Below are positions 25,948-35,451 of a DNA stretch of 64,000 bases, one piece after another. Source of the stretch: Caballeronia sp. INDeC2 (GTDB lineage Bacteria; Pseudomonadota; Gammaproteobacteria; Burkholderiales; Burkholderiaceae); the NCBI RefSeq assembly GCF_023631325.1, contig NZ_JALQDG010000044.1, positions 52,242-116,241 on the forward strand, given 5' to 3'. The notes under the pieces are model-generated. The model had not been told where the DNA came from and did no database searches. It saw only the letters and a program-made list of their open reading frames with translations. The translations under genes were made by a program, and so were the position numbers. Position 1 is the stretch's first letter. Each line of letters begins with the position of its first letter.

Positions 25948-27297
25948 ATGTTGAATCCGTATGCGCAACAGCAGGTCGATTCGCCCCATCGCATCGTCGT
26001 CGTGGGCGGCGGGGCCGCCGGGCTGGAGCTCGCGACGCGTCTGGGCAATGGCGTCGGCAAGCGGCGCCGCGCCGAAGTGATCCTCATCGACCGTTTCCCG
26101 ACGCACTTCTGGAAGCCGCTTCTGCATGAAGTCGCGTCAGGCCAGATCGACGCATCGAGCCATCAGATCGATTACGCCGCGCACGCGAAGTGGAATCACT
26201 TCCGCTTCGAGCAGGGCGCGCTTGCGAGCATCGATCGCGGCCGCCGCGAGATCGTCATCGACGAGACGACCGATATCGACGGGCGTCCGCTGCTGCCGAA
26301 GAGAACGCTCGCCTTCGATACGCTCGTGCTCGCGCTCGGCAGCGTCACGAACTTCTTTTCGATTCCGGGCGCGGAACGGCATGCGTTGACGCTCGAGACG
26401 GTGGAGCAGGCGGAAATGTTCAGGCGGCGTCTGCTGTCGAGCCTGCTGCGTTCGAGTCACGCACGGCAAGCGACGCCCACCGCCGTCGCGACGCCCGTCT
26501 CGGTGACGGTGATCGGCGGCGGCGCGACCGGCGTCGAACTGGCCGCCGCGTTGCGTGGCTCGGCCGAGATGCTGCGCGACTATCACCTCGCGTCGCTCGA
26601 TCCGGCCCGTGACATCCGCATCCGTCTGCTGGAAGGCGCGGCGCGCGTGCTGCCCGCGCTGCCCGAACGCATCTCGGCGCGCGCTCAGGACGTGCTCGGC
26701 GGACTCGGCGTCGAAGTGCGACTCGGCTGCCGTGTGCGCGCGGTCGACGCGAATGCCGTATCGACCGTGGACGGTGAAACGCTCGCGAGCGACATCACGA
26801 TCTGGGCTGCGGGCGTGGAAGGTCCGCCCGTGTTGCGCACGTTCGAAGGACTGCCGTTGAACAGGCTCGGACAGGTCATCGTGGATGGAACGCTGCAGGT
26901 CGAACCCGGCTCGGGCATCTATGCGATGGGCGACTGCGCCGCGTGCGCCGCATCGAAAGGCGAGGCGCTCGTGCCGCCGCGCGCGCAGGCCGCGTGGCAG
27001 CAGGCCGTCTATCTCGCCGATGCCCTCGCGCGCCGCCTCGACGGTCGCGCCGTGCCGCTGTTCTCGTATCGCGATCAGGGCACGCTCATTTCCTTCGGAC
27101 GCGCGGGCGCGGCGGGCGCGCTGATGAGCGAACTGCTGCGGCAGCCGGTTTTCATCGACGGATGGTTTGCGGCGTCGTGCTACCGGCATCTCTATCGCCG
27201 GCACATCATGGGGCTGACGGGCGTCAAACGCGCCGTGATGTACGCGGCGAGCCAATGGCTGCGTGAACGCGTGCGGCCTACGGTAAAGCTGAATTGA
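25948..27297 (+). CDS. ndh: Type II NADH dehydrogenase (NDH-2)
   Basis: A 449-residue non-proton-pumping NADH:quinone oxidoreductase. The FAD motif IVVVGGGAAGLELATRLG is at 16-33 and the NADH motif VTVIGGGATGVELAAAL at about 186-202. The conserved Ndh stretch GIYAMGDCAAC lies before a quinone-site region. A C-terminal amphipathic/hydrophobic stretch fits peripheral membrane binding. It carries electrons from NADH to quinone at the inner membrane. An orphan NuoM-like gene lies 660 bp downstream. The divergent LysR is the likely regulator. Confidence 0.9.
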   Translation: MLNPYAQQQVDSPHRIVVVGGGAAGLELATRLGNGVGKRRRAEVILIDRFPTHFWKPLLHEVASGQIDASSHQIDYAAHAKWNHFRFEQGALASIDRGRREIVIDETTDIDGRPLLPKRTLAFDTLVLALGSVTNFFSIPGAERHALTLETVEQAEMFRRRLLSSLLRSSHARQATPTAVATPVSVTVIGGGATGVELAAALRGSAEMLRDYHLASLDPARDIRIRLLEGAARVLPALPERISARAQDVLGGLGVEVRLGCRVRAVDANAVSTVDGETLASDITIWAAGVEGPPVLRTFEGLPLNRLGQVIVDGTLQVEPGSGIYAMGDCAACAASKGEALVPPRAQAAWQQAVYLADALARRLDGRAVPLFSYRDQGTLISFGRAGAAGALMSELLRQPVFIDGWFAASCYRHLYRRHIMGLTGVKRAVMYAASQWLRERVRPTVKLN

Positions 27298-27365
27298 CGC
27301 GATGGGTTCGGCGCCCGGCATTCCCGGCGACTATCCGCGCAAGCCCGGCTGAACGGGCTGCCGTT

Positions 27366-27614
27366 TCACCGCATAGCCGTGATCGCGCCGGACTGCGAGC
27401 GCCCCGACACGAGACATTGCGATTTGAACGCGTCGCGCTGGCTGCTGGCGGCGGCATGACCGAAGCCCTTGCTCAGCGCGTCGAATTCGACTTGCGCGGC
27501 GCTTTGTGCGCACGAAGCCGCGCCCATGTCGTGTCCCTGTGCGTGAAGCAACGCGCGATCGGCGACGAGGTATGCGACGAGCGCGAACACGGCGGCCTTG
27601 AATATCTTCTGCAT
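27366..27614 (-). CDS. Small exported protein of unknown function
   Basis: An 82-residue protein with an N-terminal hydrophobic signal (FKAAVFALVAYLVADRALL) and a polar remainder with two cysteines (in ASCAQ and SQCLV), which could form a disulfide in the periplasm. The ATG has an excellent AAGGAG 6 nt upstream, which supports translation. I do not recognise a family. It converges with the NDH-2 gene (68 bp) and is divergent from the NuoM-like gene. Confidence 0.6.
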   Translation of the reverse strand: MQKIFKAAVFALVAYLVADRALLHAQGHDMGAASCAQSAAQVEFDALSKGFGHAAASSQRDAFKSQCLVSGRSQSGAITAMR

Positions 27615-27956
27615 GCTTGTCTCCTTGCGGTCTAGGCTAAGGGCCAGACGGCTCCCGGCAAATCAGGGCAAGCCCGGAGCGATTTATTCGGCGCGGCATC
27701 GGCAAGGGCCATAAGCAGTAAAAATGTCAATGCCGCCCGTCGCAATGAATTTGATACGCCGCAAAGTCCCCAAAACGTTTTTGTTTCAGTTATGCTCGTT
27801 AACCCTTAGGAATTCGCCTAGCGTATTCGGGCTGCGTTTCCGGATTCAACCTCCGCGCATCTCGTCCAGCATTACATTCCACTTTCACCGCGCCTTTCCA
27901 GCGAGCACGTCCATCGCGTGCTTGCCGTGCTTTGTGCGCCCGATTCAAACCAACTC
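27615..27956. other. 342-bp intergenic region without a recognised gene
   Basis: The stretch between the small exported protein and the NuoM-like gene is less GC-rich than the coding DNA around it. It must hold two divergent promoters. I see no convincing -35/-10 pair, no terminator and no conserved RNA structure; no coding frame with protein character was found. Confidence 0.5.
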
Positions 27957-29489
27957 ATGCATCTGCCGTCCGTTCTCAGCTTTCTCATCTGGATTCCAGT
28001 GGTGTCGGGCATCTTCGTGCTGACGTTCAGCGCGTCGGCCAAGCTCTCGCGCGCCGTCGCCCTCGCCGGCGCGATCTTCGGCCTGTTGCCGGTTGCGCCG
28101 CTCCTGTTGCGTTTCGATGCGTCGTCCGGCGCGATGCAATTCGTCGAGCGCATCGAATGGCTGCCGCAGTTCGGTATCTGGTATCACCTGGGTATCGACG
28201 GCATTTCGCTATGGTTCACCGTGCTCACGGCGGTGACGACGCTCATCATCTTCATCGCGTCGTGGCAATCGGTCACGAAGCAGGTCGCGCAGTACTACGG
28301 CGCGTTTCTCGTGCTGTCGGGCTGCATGCAAGGCGTGTTCGCATCGCTCGACGGCATGCTGTTCTTCGTGTTCTTCGAGGCGTCGCTGATTCCGCTGTAT
28401 CTGCTGATCGGCACGTGGGGCGGCGAGCGGCGCGTGTACGCGGCCATTCGCTTCTTCTTTTTCTCGCTGCTCGGCTCGCTCGCGATGCTCGCCGCGCTGA
28501 TCTATCTCTGGACCCAGGCGCATACCTTCGACATCGACGCATGGCGCCATCTGAAGCTCGGCTTCGCGCCGCAGATCGTCGTCTTCGTCTGCTTCCTCGC
28601 TGCTTTCTCGGTCAAGGTGCCGATGTGGCCGGTTCACACGTGGCTTCCCGACGTGAACTCGGAAGGCCCGACGGGCGCGGCGGTTCTGCTCGGCATGCTC
28701 AAGATCGGCGGCTACGGCATGTTGCGCTATGTGTTGCCGATCGTGCCCGACGCCTCCCACTTCTTCGCCCCGGCGATGATCGCGCTGTCGCTCGTCGCCG
28801 TGATCTACGGCAGCCTCGTCGCGCTCGCGCAGACGGACATGCGCAAGCTGCTCGCCTACTCGGCGGTCGCGCACATGGGTCTCGTAACGCTGGGCCTCTT
28901 CACCTTCGACCGCATGGGCACCGAGGGCGCGGTCGTGCAGATGCTGTCGTACGGCATCGTGTCCGGCGCGATGCTGCTGTGCACGGGCGTGCTGGTCGAG
29001 CGCACGAAGAACGGTTCGATCGATGCCTATGGCGGCGTCGCCAATACGATGCCCCGCTTCGCCGTCTGCGCGATGCTGTTCTCGATGGCCAACGTCGGCC
29101 TGCCCGGCACGTCGGGTTTCGTCGGCGAATTTCTGGTGCTGATGGGCGCGATCCGGCTGAACTTCTGGATAGGCGCGGCAGCCGCTTCGTCGCTGATCTT
29201 GAGCGCGGCCTATACATTGTGGATGGTCAAGCGCGTGATCTTCGGCGCGGTGAAGAACGAGCGCGTGGCCGGCTTGCGCGATCTCGGCAAGCGCGAGCTC
29301 ACGCTGTTCGGCGCGATGGCCGTGCTGGTGCTCGCGATCGGCGTTCATCCGAAGACGTTCACGGACGCGATGGGTCCGTCGGTCGAGAGCCTCATGTCGG
29401 CAGTGCAGGGCTCGACGCTGCCGGACGACGCCAGCGCGCCTTCGTACAACGCGCGTCATGAAGCGGCTGCGGAGCGCGCACCGGGCTGA
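27957..29489 (+). CDS. Orphan NuoM-like complex I/antiporter subunit
   Basis: A 510-residue membrane protein with about 14 helices, of the NuoM/MrpD family. Residues known to matter for proton transfer in NuoM are all kept: Glu in FFEASLIPLYLLIG, Lys in SVKVPMWPVHTWLP, Lys in GMLKIGGYGMLRY and Glu in GFVGEFLVLMG. No other complex I gene is nearby. The next functional neighbour is NDH-2 upstream, so this is either a stand-alone antiporter-like paralogue or a subunit of an energy-coupling or bicarbonate-type system. Start placed at the ATG giving a normal first helix. NuoM family is certain; partner is unknown. Confidence 0.88.
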   Translation: MHLPSVLSFLIWIPVVSGIFVLTFSASAKLSRAVALAGAIFGLLPVAPLLLRFDASSGAMQFVERIEWLPQFGIWYHLGIDGISLWFTVLTAVTTLIIFIASWQSVTKQVAQYYGAFLVLSGCMQGVFASLDGMLFFVFFEASLIPLYLLIGTWGGERRVYAAIRFFFFSLLGSLAMLAALIYLWTQAHTFDIDAWRHLKLGFAPQIVVFVCFLAAFSVKVPMWPVHTWLPDVNSEGPTGAAVLLGMLKIGGYGMLRYVLPIVPDASHFFAPAMIALSLVAVIYGSLVALAQTDMRKLLAYSAVAHMGLVTLGLFTFDRMGTEGAVVQMLSYGIVSGAMLLCTGVLVERTKNGSIDAYGGVANTMPRFAVCAMLFSMANVGLPGTSGFVGEFLVLMGAIRLNFWIGAAAASSLILSAAYTLWMVKRVIFGAVKNERVAGLRDLGKRELTLFGAMAVLVLAIGVHPKTFTDAMGPSVESLMSAVQGSTLPDDASAPSYNARHEAAAERAPG

Positions 29490-29730
29490 AGCCGACGCCT
29501 TCCGATATATTACGGCATCCTCATCATTCGGCGATACGCGGGCGCGGGCGCGAACTCGCCCGCAACGCACGCCGAAAGGCTTATGATATGAAGCCGCGCG
29601 AGCACAAATCGCGTAGCGACGTTAACATCTGATCATTCGCGGATCGACGCCGCACGCCCGACGTGCATCACCTGCTCCATCCGAAATTTGAAATGCAATC
29701 GTTCGATATGCAGTCAATGGAGGCCTGGAC

Positions 29731-31038
29731 ATGAACAAGAAGAATTCCGCAGCCATCTGGATCCTGGCCGCAATGGTCATCGGCATCGGGGTCGGCTACA
29801 TGATCTTCACGAGCTTTCCCGACAAGAAGACCGCCACCGAGATAGCCGGTTACATCTCGCTCGTGTCCGACGTCTTTCTGCGGCTCATCAAGATGCTGAT
29901 CGGTCCGCTCGTGTTTTCCACGCTCGTCGTCGGCATTGCGCACATGGGCGACGCGGCCTCGGTCGGGCGCGTGTTCGCAAAGGCGCTCGGCTGGTTCGTC
30001 ACCGCTTCGCTCATTTCGCTGCTGCTCGGCCTCGTGATGTCGAATCTGCTCAAGCCCGGCGACAACCTGGGATTGCCGCTTCCCGACATCGGCGCATCGG
30101 CGAATCTCGCGACATCGAAATTCACACTGAAGGATTTCGTCGGCCATATGGTGCCGCGCTCGTTCGCCGAATCGATGGCGAACAACGAGATCCTGCAGAT
30201 CGTCGTGTTCTCGATGTTCTTCGGCGTCGCACTCGCCGCGCTCGGCGAGAAAGGCAAGGTCCTGCTCGCCGCGATCGATCAGCTCTCGCACGTGATGCTC
30301 AAGATCACCGGCTACGTGATGAAGCTCGCACCGCTCGCGGTGCTCGCCGCGATGGCCGCGACCGTCGCGGTCAACGGGCTGACGATCCTTTTGAAATTCG
30401 CCGTCTTCATGGCCGATTTCTATCTCAGCCTGTTTCTCCTGTGGGGCCTGCTGGTGCTCGCGGGCTACGTGTTTCTCCGGCGCCGCGTTTTCAGGCTGCT
30501 CTCGCTCATCAAGGAAGCGTTCATGCTTTCGTTCGCGACCGCCAGCTCGGAAGCCGCGTATCCGAAGATCCTCGACGCGCTAGATCGCTTCGGCGTGAAG
30601 CGCAAGATCTCCAGCTTCGTGATGCCTATGGGCTACTCGTTCAACCTCGACGGCTCGATGATGTACTGCACGTTCGCGACGCTCTTCATCGCGCAGGCGT
30701 ACAACATCCACCTGCCGCTCAGCACGCAGATCACGATGCTGCTGATCCTGATGCTCACGTCGAAAGGCATGGCAGGCGTGCCGCGCGCATCGCTCGTGGT
30801 GATCGCGGCCACGCTCAATCACTTCAACATTCCCGAAGCGGGCTTGCTGCTGATCCTCGGCGTGGACACTTTCCTCGACATGGGTCGCTCCGCCACCAAC
30901 GCGGTCGGCAATTCCATCGCGAGCGCGGTGGTCGCGAAATGGGAAGGCGAGCTGCTGTCGGAACCGGAAGCGGCAGCGAATGCGGCGCGCATCGAGGCCG
31001 AACAGCACGCTTCGCTGGCGCATCCGGCACAGGTCTGA
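29731..31038 (+). CDS. Dicarboxylate/amino acid:cation symporter (DctA/GltP family)
   Basis: A 435-residue inner-membrane symporter of the DAACS family, with eight helices and two re-entrant hairpins expected. The tip of hairpin 1 (FATASSEAAYPKI) has a serine-rich motif. The binding-site helix carries MGYSFNLDGSMMYC, and a later NAVGN occupies the substrate and cation site. NLDG rather than NTDG resembles glutamate/aspartate carriers more than DctA. GGAGG lies 8 nt before the ATG. An amino acid binding protein follows after 12 bp on the same strand, supporting acidic amino acid uptake. Confidence 0.9.
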   Translation: MNKKNSAAIWILAAMVIGIGVGYMIFTSFPDKKTATEIAGYISLVSDVFLRLIKMLIGPLVFSTLVVGIAHMGDAASVGRVFAKALGWFVTASLISLLLGLVMSNLLKPGDNLGLPLPDIGASANLATSKFTLKDFVGHMVPRSFAESMANNEILQIVVFSMFFGVALAALGEKGKVLLAAIDQLSHVMLKITGYVMKLAPLAVLAAMAATVAVNGLTILLKFAVFMADFYLSLFLLWGLLVLAGYVFLRRRVFRLLSLIKEAFMLSFATASSEAAYPKILDALDRFGVKRKISSFVMPMGYSFNLDGSMMYCTFATLFIAQAYNIHLPLSTQITMLLILMLTSKGMAGVPRASLVVIAATLNHFNIPEAGLLLILGVDTFLDMGRSATNAVGNSIASAVVAKWEGELLSEPEAAANAARIEAEQHASLAHPAQV

Positions 31039-31050
31039 AGGAGGCGAGCC

Positions 31051-31998
31051 ATGAACACGCAGCGCTTCTGGGCGGCGCTGGCGCTCGCCAGCCTGATCGC
31101 CATGGCCTTGGGCGCGCGCGCGGCCGACGACGTGCAGACGCCGCCGCCAAACAACGACGCCTACGCGCCCGCGACGCTCTCGGGCACGCTCGCGAAGGCG
31201 CGCGATACGGGCACGATCGCGCTGGGCTATCGCGAGTCGTCGGTGCCGTTCTCGTACCTCAATGCGCGCCGTGAACCGGTCGGCTATTCCATCGAACTGT
31301 GCAAGGCGCTCGTCGCGGCGATCGGCAACGCGGTCCACAAGAACCTCAAGATCCAGTGGGTGCCGGTGACGCCCGAAAATCGTATCGATGCCGTCGTCGA
31401 TGGCCGCGTCGATTTCGAATGCGGCTCGACCACGAGCAACGTCGAACGGCAAAAGCGCGTGGCCTTCTCGCCGATCTTCTTCGTGGCCGGCACCAAGGTG
31501 ATGGTGAGGCAAGGCTCGCCTATCGGCTCGTTTCGCGATCTGGCGGGCAAGAAGGTCGCGGTGACGGCGGGCACGACCAATGAAAAGGCGCTGCGCGACA
31601 TCGACAGGAAATTCGGGCTCGGCATTCAGTTGCAGGTCGTGCCCGATCATGCGGAAGGCTTCGCGCGCGTGGCGAACGGCCAGGCCGATGCGTTCGCCAC
31701 CGACGACGTGCTGCTCTACGGCCTCATCGCCGAGAACGCGGCGAAGGGCGGCGCGTATCAGGTCATCGGCGATTATCTGTCGTATGACCCGTACGGCATC
31801 ATGTATCGCAAGAACGACCCGCAGCTCGCGCAAGTGGTGAAGGACACGTTTCAGGCGCTCGCGGCGGACGGCGAAATCGAGCGGCAATACAAACGCTGGT
31901 TTCTGCAACGTCTGCCGTCGGGCACGAGCCTCGACATGCCGATGAGCGCGCAGCTCGAAAGCATCATCGAGACGATGGCGGGCGGCGAGGCGCAGTGA
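31051..31998 (+). CDS. Polar amino acid ABC substrate-binding protein (GltI-like)
   Basis: A 315-residue periplasmic protein of SBP family 3. It has a Sec signal peptide (about residues 1-25, ending ARA-ADD) and the ligand-domain features GTIALGYRESSVPFSYLN and VEFSP-like QKRVAFSPIFFVAGTKVM. The closest style is the glutamate/aspartate binding protein GltI. No permease or ATPase genes accompany it. It lies 12 bp behind a glutamate/dicarboxylate symporter gene, an unusual partner, and converges with the hybrid kinase gene. It may use a distant GltJKL or act as a sensor-type binding protein. Confidence 0.88.
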   Translation: MNTQRFWAALALASLIAMALGARAADDVQTPPPNNDAYAPATLSGTLAKARDTGTIALGYRESSVPFSYLNARREPVGYSIELCKALVAAIGNAVHKNLKIQWVPVTPENRIDAVVDGRVDFECGSTTSNVERQKRVAFSPIFFVAGTKVMVRQGSPIGSFRDLAGKKVAVTAGTTNEKALRDIDRKFGLGIQLQVVPDHAEGFARVANGQADAFATDDVLLYGLIAENAAKGGAYQVIGDYLSYDPYGIMYRKNDPQLAQVVKDTFQALAADGEIERQYKRWFLQRLPSGTSLDMPMSAQLESIIETMAGGEAQ

Positions 31999-32010
31999 GC
32001 GGACGCGCGG

Positions 32011-33663
32011 CTATTCGTCCACCAGTTGACGGACGCGCGCGGCGAGCGTTTCGATCGCGAACGGCTTGGTCAACACCTGCATGCCGGGTTCGAGACGCCC
32101 GTTGCCGATCACCGAGTTTTCCGCGTAGCCAGTGATGAAAAGCACCTTCAGATCGGGACGCGTGTGCCGCGCGGCATCGGCCATCTGGCGTCCGTTCATG
32201 CCGCCGGGAAGGCCGACATCGCTGATCAGCAGATCGATCCGCACGTTCGATTGCAACAGCTTCAGGCCGGCCACGCTGTCGGCCGCTTCGATCACCGAGT
32301 AGCCGGCTTCCTCGAGGACATCGACGATCAGCATGCGCACGCTCGGTTCATCGTCGACGATAAGCACCGTCTCGCCCGCTTCCGTGCCCGAGATGGGCGA
32401 CGCGGCATGATCGGCGGCGTCGCCCTCGACACCGCCGTAGAAGCGCGGCAGATAGATGCACACCGTCGTGCCCTGCCCCGCTTCCGAATAGATCCGCACC
32501 TGGCCGCCCGACTGCTTGGCGAAGCCGTAGATCATCGAGAGCCCGAGCCCTGTGCCCACGCCGATCGGCTTGGTGGTGAAAAACGGATCGAACGCCTTCG
32601 CGATCACGTCCGGCGTCATGCCGGTTCCGGTATCGGTCACGCACAGCGACAGGAACTGGCCCTCGGGCATGTCGTGGGTTTGCGCCGCGCGCCGGTCGAT
32701 CCATCTGTTGGCGGTTTCGATCGTGATGCGCCCGCCATCGGGCATCGCGTCTCGTGCATTGATGCACAGGTTCAGGAGCGCGTTTTCGAGCTGGCCCGCA
32801 TCGACCAGCGCGGGCCACAGACCCGCCGCGCCGACAGCCTCGACCTTGATGCCTGGCCCGGCCGTGCGCTGGATGAGATCGGTCATGCCGTTGACGAGCG
32901 CGTTGACGTCCGTAGGGCGCGGATCGAGCGTCTGCCGGCGCGAAAACGCGAGCAGCCGATGCGTCAGCGCCGCCGCGCGCCGCACCGCGCCTTGTGCCGC
33001 GACGACGTATTTATCGACCTCGGCGATCCGCCCCTGGCTCAATCGTATGCTCAGCAATTGCAGCGAGCCCGATACGCCCGCGAGCAGATTGTTGAAGTCG
33101 TGCGCGAGGCCGCCGGTGAGTTGGCCGACCGCTTCCATCTTCTGCGATTGCCGCAGTTGCTCTTCCGCGCGCATCAGTTCCGCCGTGCGCTCCACGACGC
33201 GCTGTTCGAGCGTCTCGTTGAGCGCGCGCAGCGACGCGTCCGCGCGATCTCGTTCTTCCTCGGCTTTTCTGCGCGCCGAGACATCGCGAAACAGCACCGA
33301 CACTTGCCGCAGGCTCGCCGGTTCGACGCGCGCCGCCGACACTTCGATGTGCCGTCCCGCCGTCAGAAAGTAGCGCTCGAAACGGGCCGGAACGCCAGTG
33401 CGCAGCACGTTGCCATAGAGCTCGATCCAGCGGTCCGCTTCGGTCGGATCGATCTCGCGCAAGGTCTTGCCCCGCACTTCGGCAATGCCCGTATGCCGCT
33501 CGTATCCGAGATTCGCTTCGACATGAACGTAATCGCTGAGCGGTCCGTGCGGACCGTCGAAGAATTCGATGATGCAGAAGCCGTCGTCGATCGCATTGAA
33601 GAGCGCGCGATAGCGCGCCACGGCGGAGAGGCGGTGCGCTTCTGAATCTGAGGCGTGGGTCAT
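32011..33663 (-). CDS. Hybrid sensor histidine kinase: PAS-HisKA-HATPase-REC
   Basis: A 550-residue soluble kinase with no membrane segment. A PAS domain covers about 15-128, and a coiled coil about 132-178. The HisKA phospho-acceptor is H188 (GGLAHDFNNLLAG). HATPase_c has the N box (NLCINARDAMPDGG) and G boxes (TDTGTGM, GTGLGLS). The C-terminal receiver covers about 428-548, with acceptor D482 (LLISDVGLP) and K533 (LTKPF). It senses a cytoplasmic or redox signal through PAS. No separate response regulator is adjacent, so output is probably by phosphorelay to a distant partner. Start at 33663 chosen as the ATG closest to the PAS domain. Confidence 0.92.
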   Translation of the reverse strand: MTHASDSEAHRLSAVARYRALFNAIDDGFCIIEFFDGPHGPLSDYVHVEANLGYERHTGIAEVRGKTLREIDPTEADRWIELYGNVLRTGVPARFERYFLTAGRHIEVSAARVEPASLRQVSVLFRDVSARRKAEEERDRADASLRALNETLEQRVVERTAELMRAEEQLRQSQKMEAVGQLTGGLAHDFNNLLAGVSGSLQLLSIRLSQGRIAEVDKYVVAAQGAVRRAAALTHRLLAFSRRQTLDPRPTDVNALVNGMTDLIQRTAGPGIKVEAVGAAGLWPALVDAGQLENALLNLCINARDAMPDGGRITIETANRWIDRRAAQTHDMPEGQFLSLCVTDTGTGMTPDVIAKAFDPFFTTKPIGVGTGLGLSMIYGFAKQSGGQVRIYSEAGQGTTVCIYLPRFYGGVEGDAADHAASPISGTEAGETVLIVDDEPSVRMLIVDVLEEAGYSVIEAADSVAGLKLLQSNVRIDLLISDVGLPGGMNGRQMADAARHTRPDLKVLFITGYAENSVIGNGRLEPGMQVLTKPFAIETLAARVRQLVDE

Positions 33664-33798
33664 CGGCGGAAAGTATGGTCGATCGCGCGGCACGGCGCAG
33701 GGAGCTTACGCCAAAGCTGGCATACCGTGGACGCGAGAAAAAAATTTTCTGCCCGCGACGAACTTTCGTCCAACGTTCCGATAAAAAAACGCGCGATT

Positions 33799-35343
33799 TC
33801 AGGCGGGACTCGCCAGCATCACGCGATTGCGTCCGCGTGCCTTCGCGTCGTAGAGCGCTTCGTCGGCGGCGCGGATGAGCGCGCTCACATCGTCGTTGCG
33901 CTCGGGCCGCCAGCTCGCGAGGCCGATGCTCGCCGTGACGCGGCCGAACTCGCTGCCCGCGTGCTCGATCGACAGATCGCTGATGGCCGCGCGAATCTTC
34001 TCCGCGATTTTCGCGGCGCCATCGGCGGGCGTGTCGGGCAACACGACGACGAATTCCTCGCCGCCATAGCGCGCCGCGGTGTCCGCGGGCCGCCGAATGT
34101 TGTCGCCGATGCAGCGCGCGACGGCGGCGAGCGCATCGTCGCCGGCCTGATGACCATAGGCATCGTTGAAGGCCTTGAAACGATCGATATCGACGAACAG
34201 CAGAGAAAAGAGACTGCGCGTGCGGCACGCCCTGCGCCATTCCTGATCGAGAATCTCGCCCAGCGTGCGGCGATTGTGCAGCCCGGTCAGTCCATCGGTA
34301 CGCGCGAGCAATTGCAGTTCCGATTCCGCGCGCATGCGCCGCCTGAATTGCGCGGCGAGCACGAACGACAACGTGATGAAGCCGACCGCGAGCACGCCCA
34401 TCGACGAACCGATGATGGCCGCGCGCCGCCGCCATGCCGCGTAGATGTCCTCTTCCCCTTCGGCCACCATGATGATCAGCGGCAGGTGCGGAAAGTTGCG
34501 GAAATAGTAGAGGCGGCGTCTGCCGTCGATGGACGATGTCTCCGTGAAGCTGCCCTGGTCGGCCGCGCGGAAATGCCTGAAGGTGTCGGCCTTGCTGATG
34601 TCGCGGCCGATCACGCCGGCATCGAAGGGCTGCCGCATGATCACCACGCCGTCGTGATTGATCAGCGACACCGCGCCGTGCGGCCCGAGCGAAAGCCCCG
34701 CGAAAAGATTGCGAAAGTATTCGAGGTTGATGGCGAGCATCGCGACGCCCGCGAACGAGCCATCGGGATGCGACAGCCTGCGGCTCAGCGCGATGCTGGG
34801 CGCGCCGCCACGCAATCGCGACGTGTAAGGGCTGCTGAGATAGAGACCTTCGTTGGGGTTATCGCGCTGAATCGTGAAATAGCGGCGGTCGGCAAAGTTA
34901 CCCGCTCGGGGCGTCACGCTGCCGGAATCGATGACGATATTCCCGCTCTCGTCGAGCACGAGGATCGAGCCGAGATCGCGTGCGGTGGCAGCGCGATCGA
35001 AGAGCACGTCGTTGCGCAGCCGCGGCGGCAAGCTGATCACATCTTCGCGCTGCATGCCTTCGACCACCGCTTGCAGCGACAGCTCGTACAGCTCGAAATT
35101 GCGCTCGATATCGCGCTCCGCGAGCAGCGCCAGATTGCGCGACGTGTCGCGCGCGCGATCGAGCGCATCGATTCTGCCTTGATACAAAACCAGCGCGCAA
35201 AGCCCCATCATGACGAGCGCGATGAGCGTGCCGCACAGCACGATGAGATTCGGCGTCGATGTTCGCGCGCGCGCCGGCGGCTGTGCATTGAGACTCGGGT
35301 TGTAGATATTTTCGGTTGCCACTATTTGGGTGTCCCGGAACAC
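33799..35343 (-). CDS. Membrane-bound diguanylate cyclase with dCACHE-type sensor
   Basis: A 514-residue inner-membrane protein that makes cyclic di-GMP. Helix 1 (about 31-55) and helix 2 (about 312-335) flank a periplasmic CACHE-like sensor. The GGDEF domain (about 348-505) has the active motif GGEEF at 427-431 and an inhibitory I-site RPAD at 418-421, so product inhibition is expected. The upstream DGLTGLHNRR and VDIDRFKAFND motifs are intact. It is predicted active. It lies 135 bp upstream of the hybrid kinase gene on the same strand; any link is unproven. Confidence 0.93.
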   Translation of the reverse strand: MFRDTQIVATENIYNPSLNAQPPARARTSTPNLIVLCGTLIALVMMGLCALVLYQGRIDALDRARDTSRNLALLAERDIERNFELYELSLQAVVEGMQREDVISLPPRLRNDVLFDRAATARDLGSILVLDESGNIVIDSGSVTPRAGNFADRRYFTIQRDNPNEGLYLSSPYTSRLRGGAPSIALSRRLSHPDGSFAGVAMLAINLEYFRNLFAGLSLGPHGAVSLINHDGVVIMRQPFDAGVIGRDISKADTFRHFRAADQGSFTETSSIDGRRRLYYFRNFPHLPLIIMVAEGEEDIYAAWRRRAAIIGSSMGVLAVGFITLSFVLAAQFRRRMRAESELQLLARTDGLTGLHNRRTLGEILDQEWRRACRTRSLFSLLFVDIDRFKAFNDAYGHQAGDDALAAVARCIGDNIRRPADTAARYGGEEFVVVLPDTPADGAAKIAEKIRAAISDLSIEHAGSEFGRVTASIGLASWRPERNDDVSALIRAADEALYDAKARGRNRVMLASPA

Positions 35344-35451
35344 TGTCTCGCGAGTTTATCTTTGCTCTGTACGGTCCTCAGTCAGCGAGCCAAGGCGCTT
35401 ATTCTCTCCTATTTGTCTGATTCAGGTGTGGTCTTGTGACGGTGCTCAAGC

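Noticed and set aside
29544..29563. Hairpin GCGGGCG/CGCCCGC after the NuoM-like gene as terminator
   Set aside because: A 7-bp stem is present, but no T-run follows on either strand.
33655..35439. 594-codon plus-strand open frame over the diguanylate cyclase
   Set aside because: Antisense shadow of a gene with an intact GGDEF domain; no recognisable protein features.
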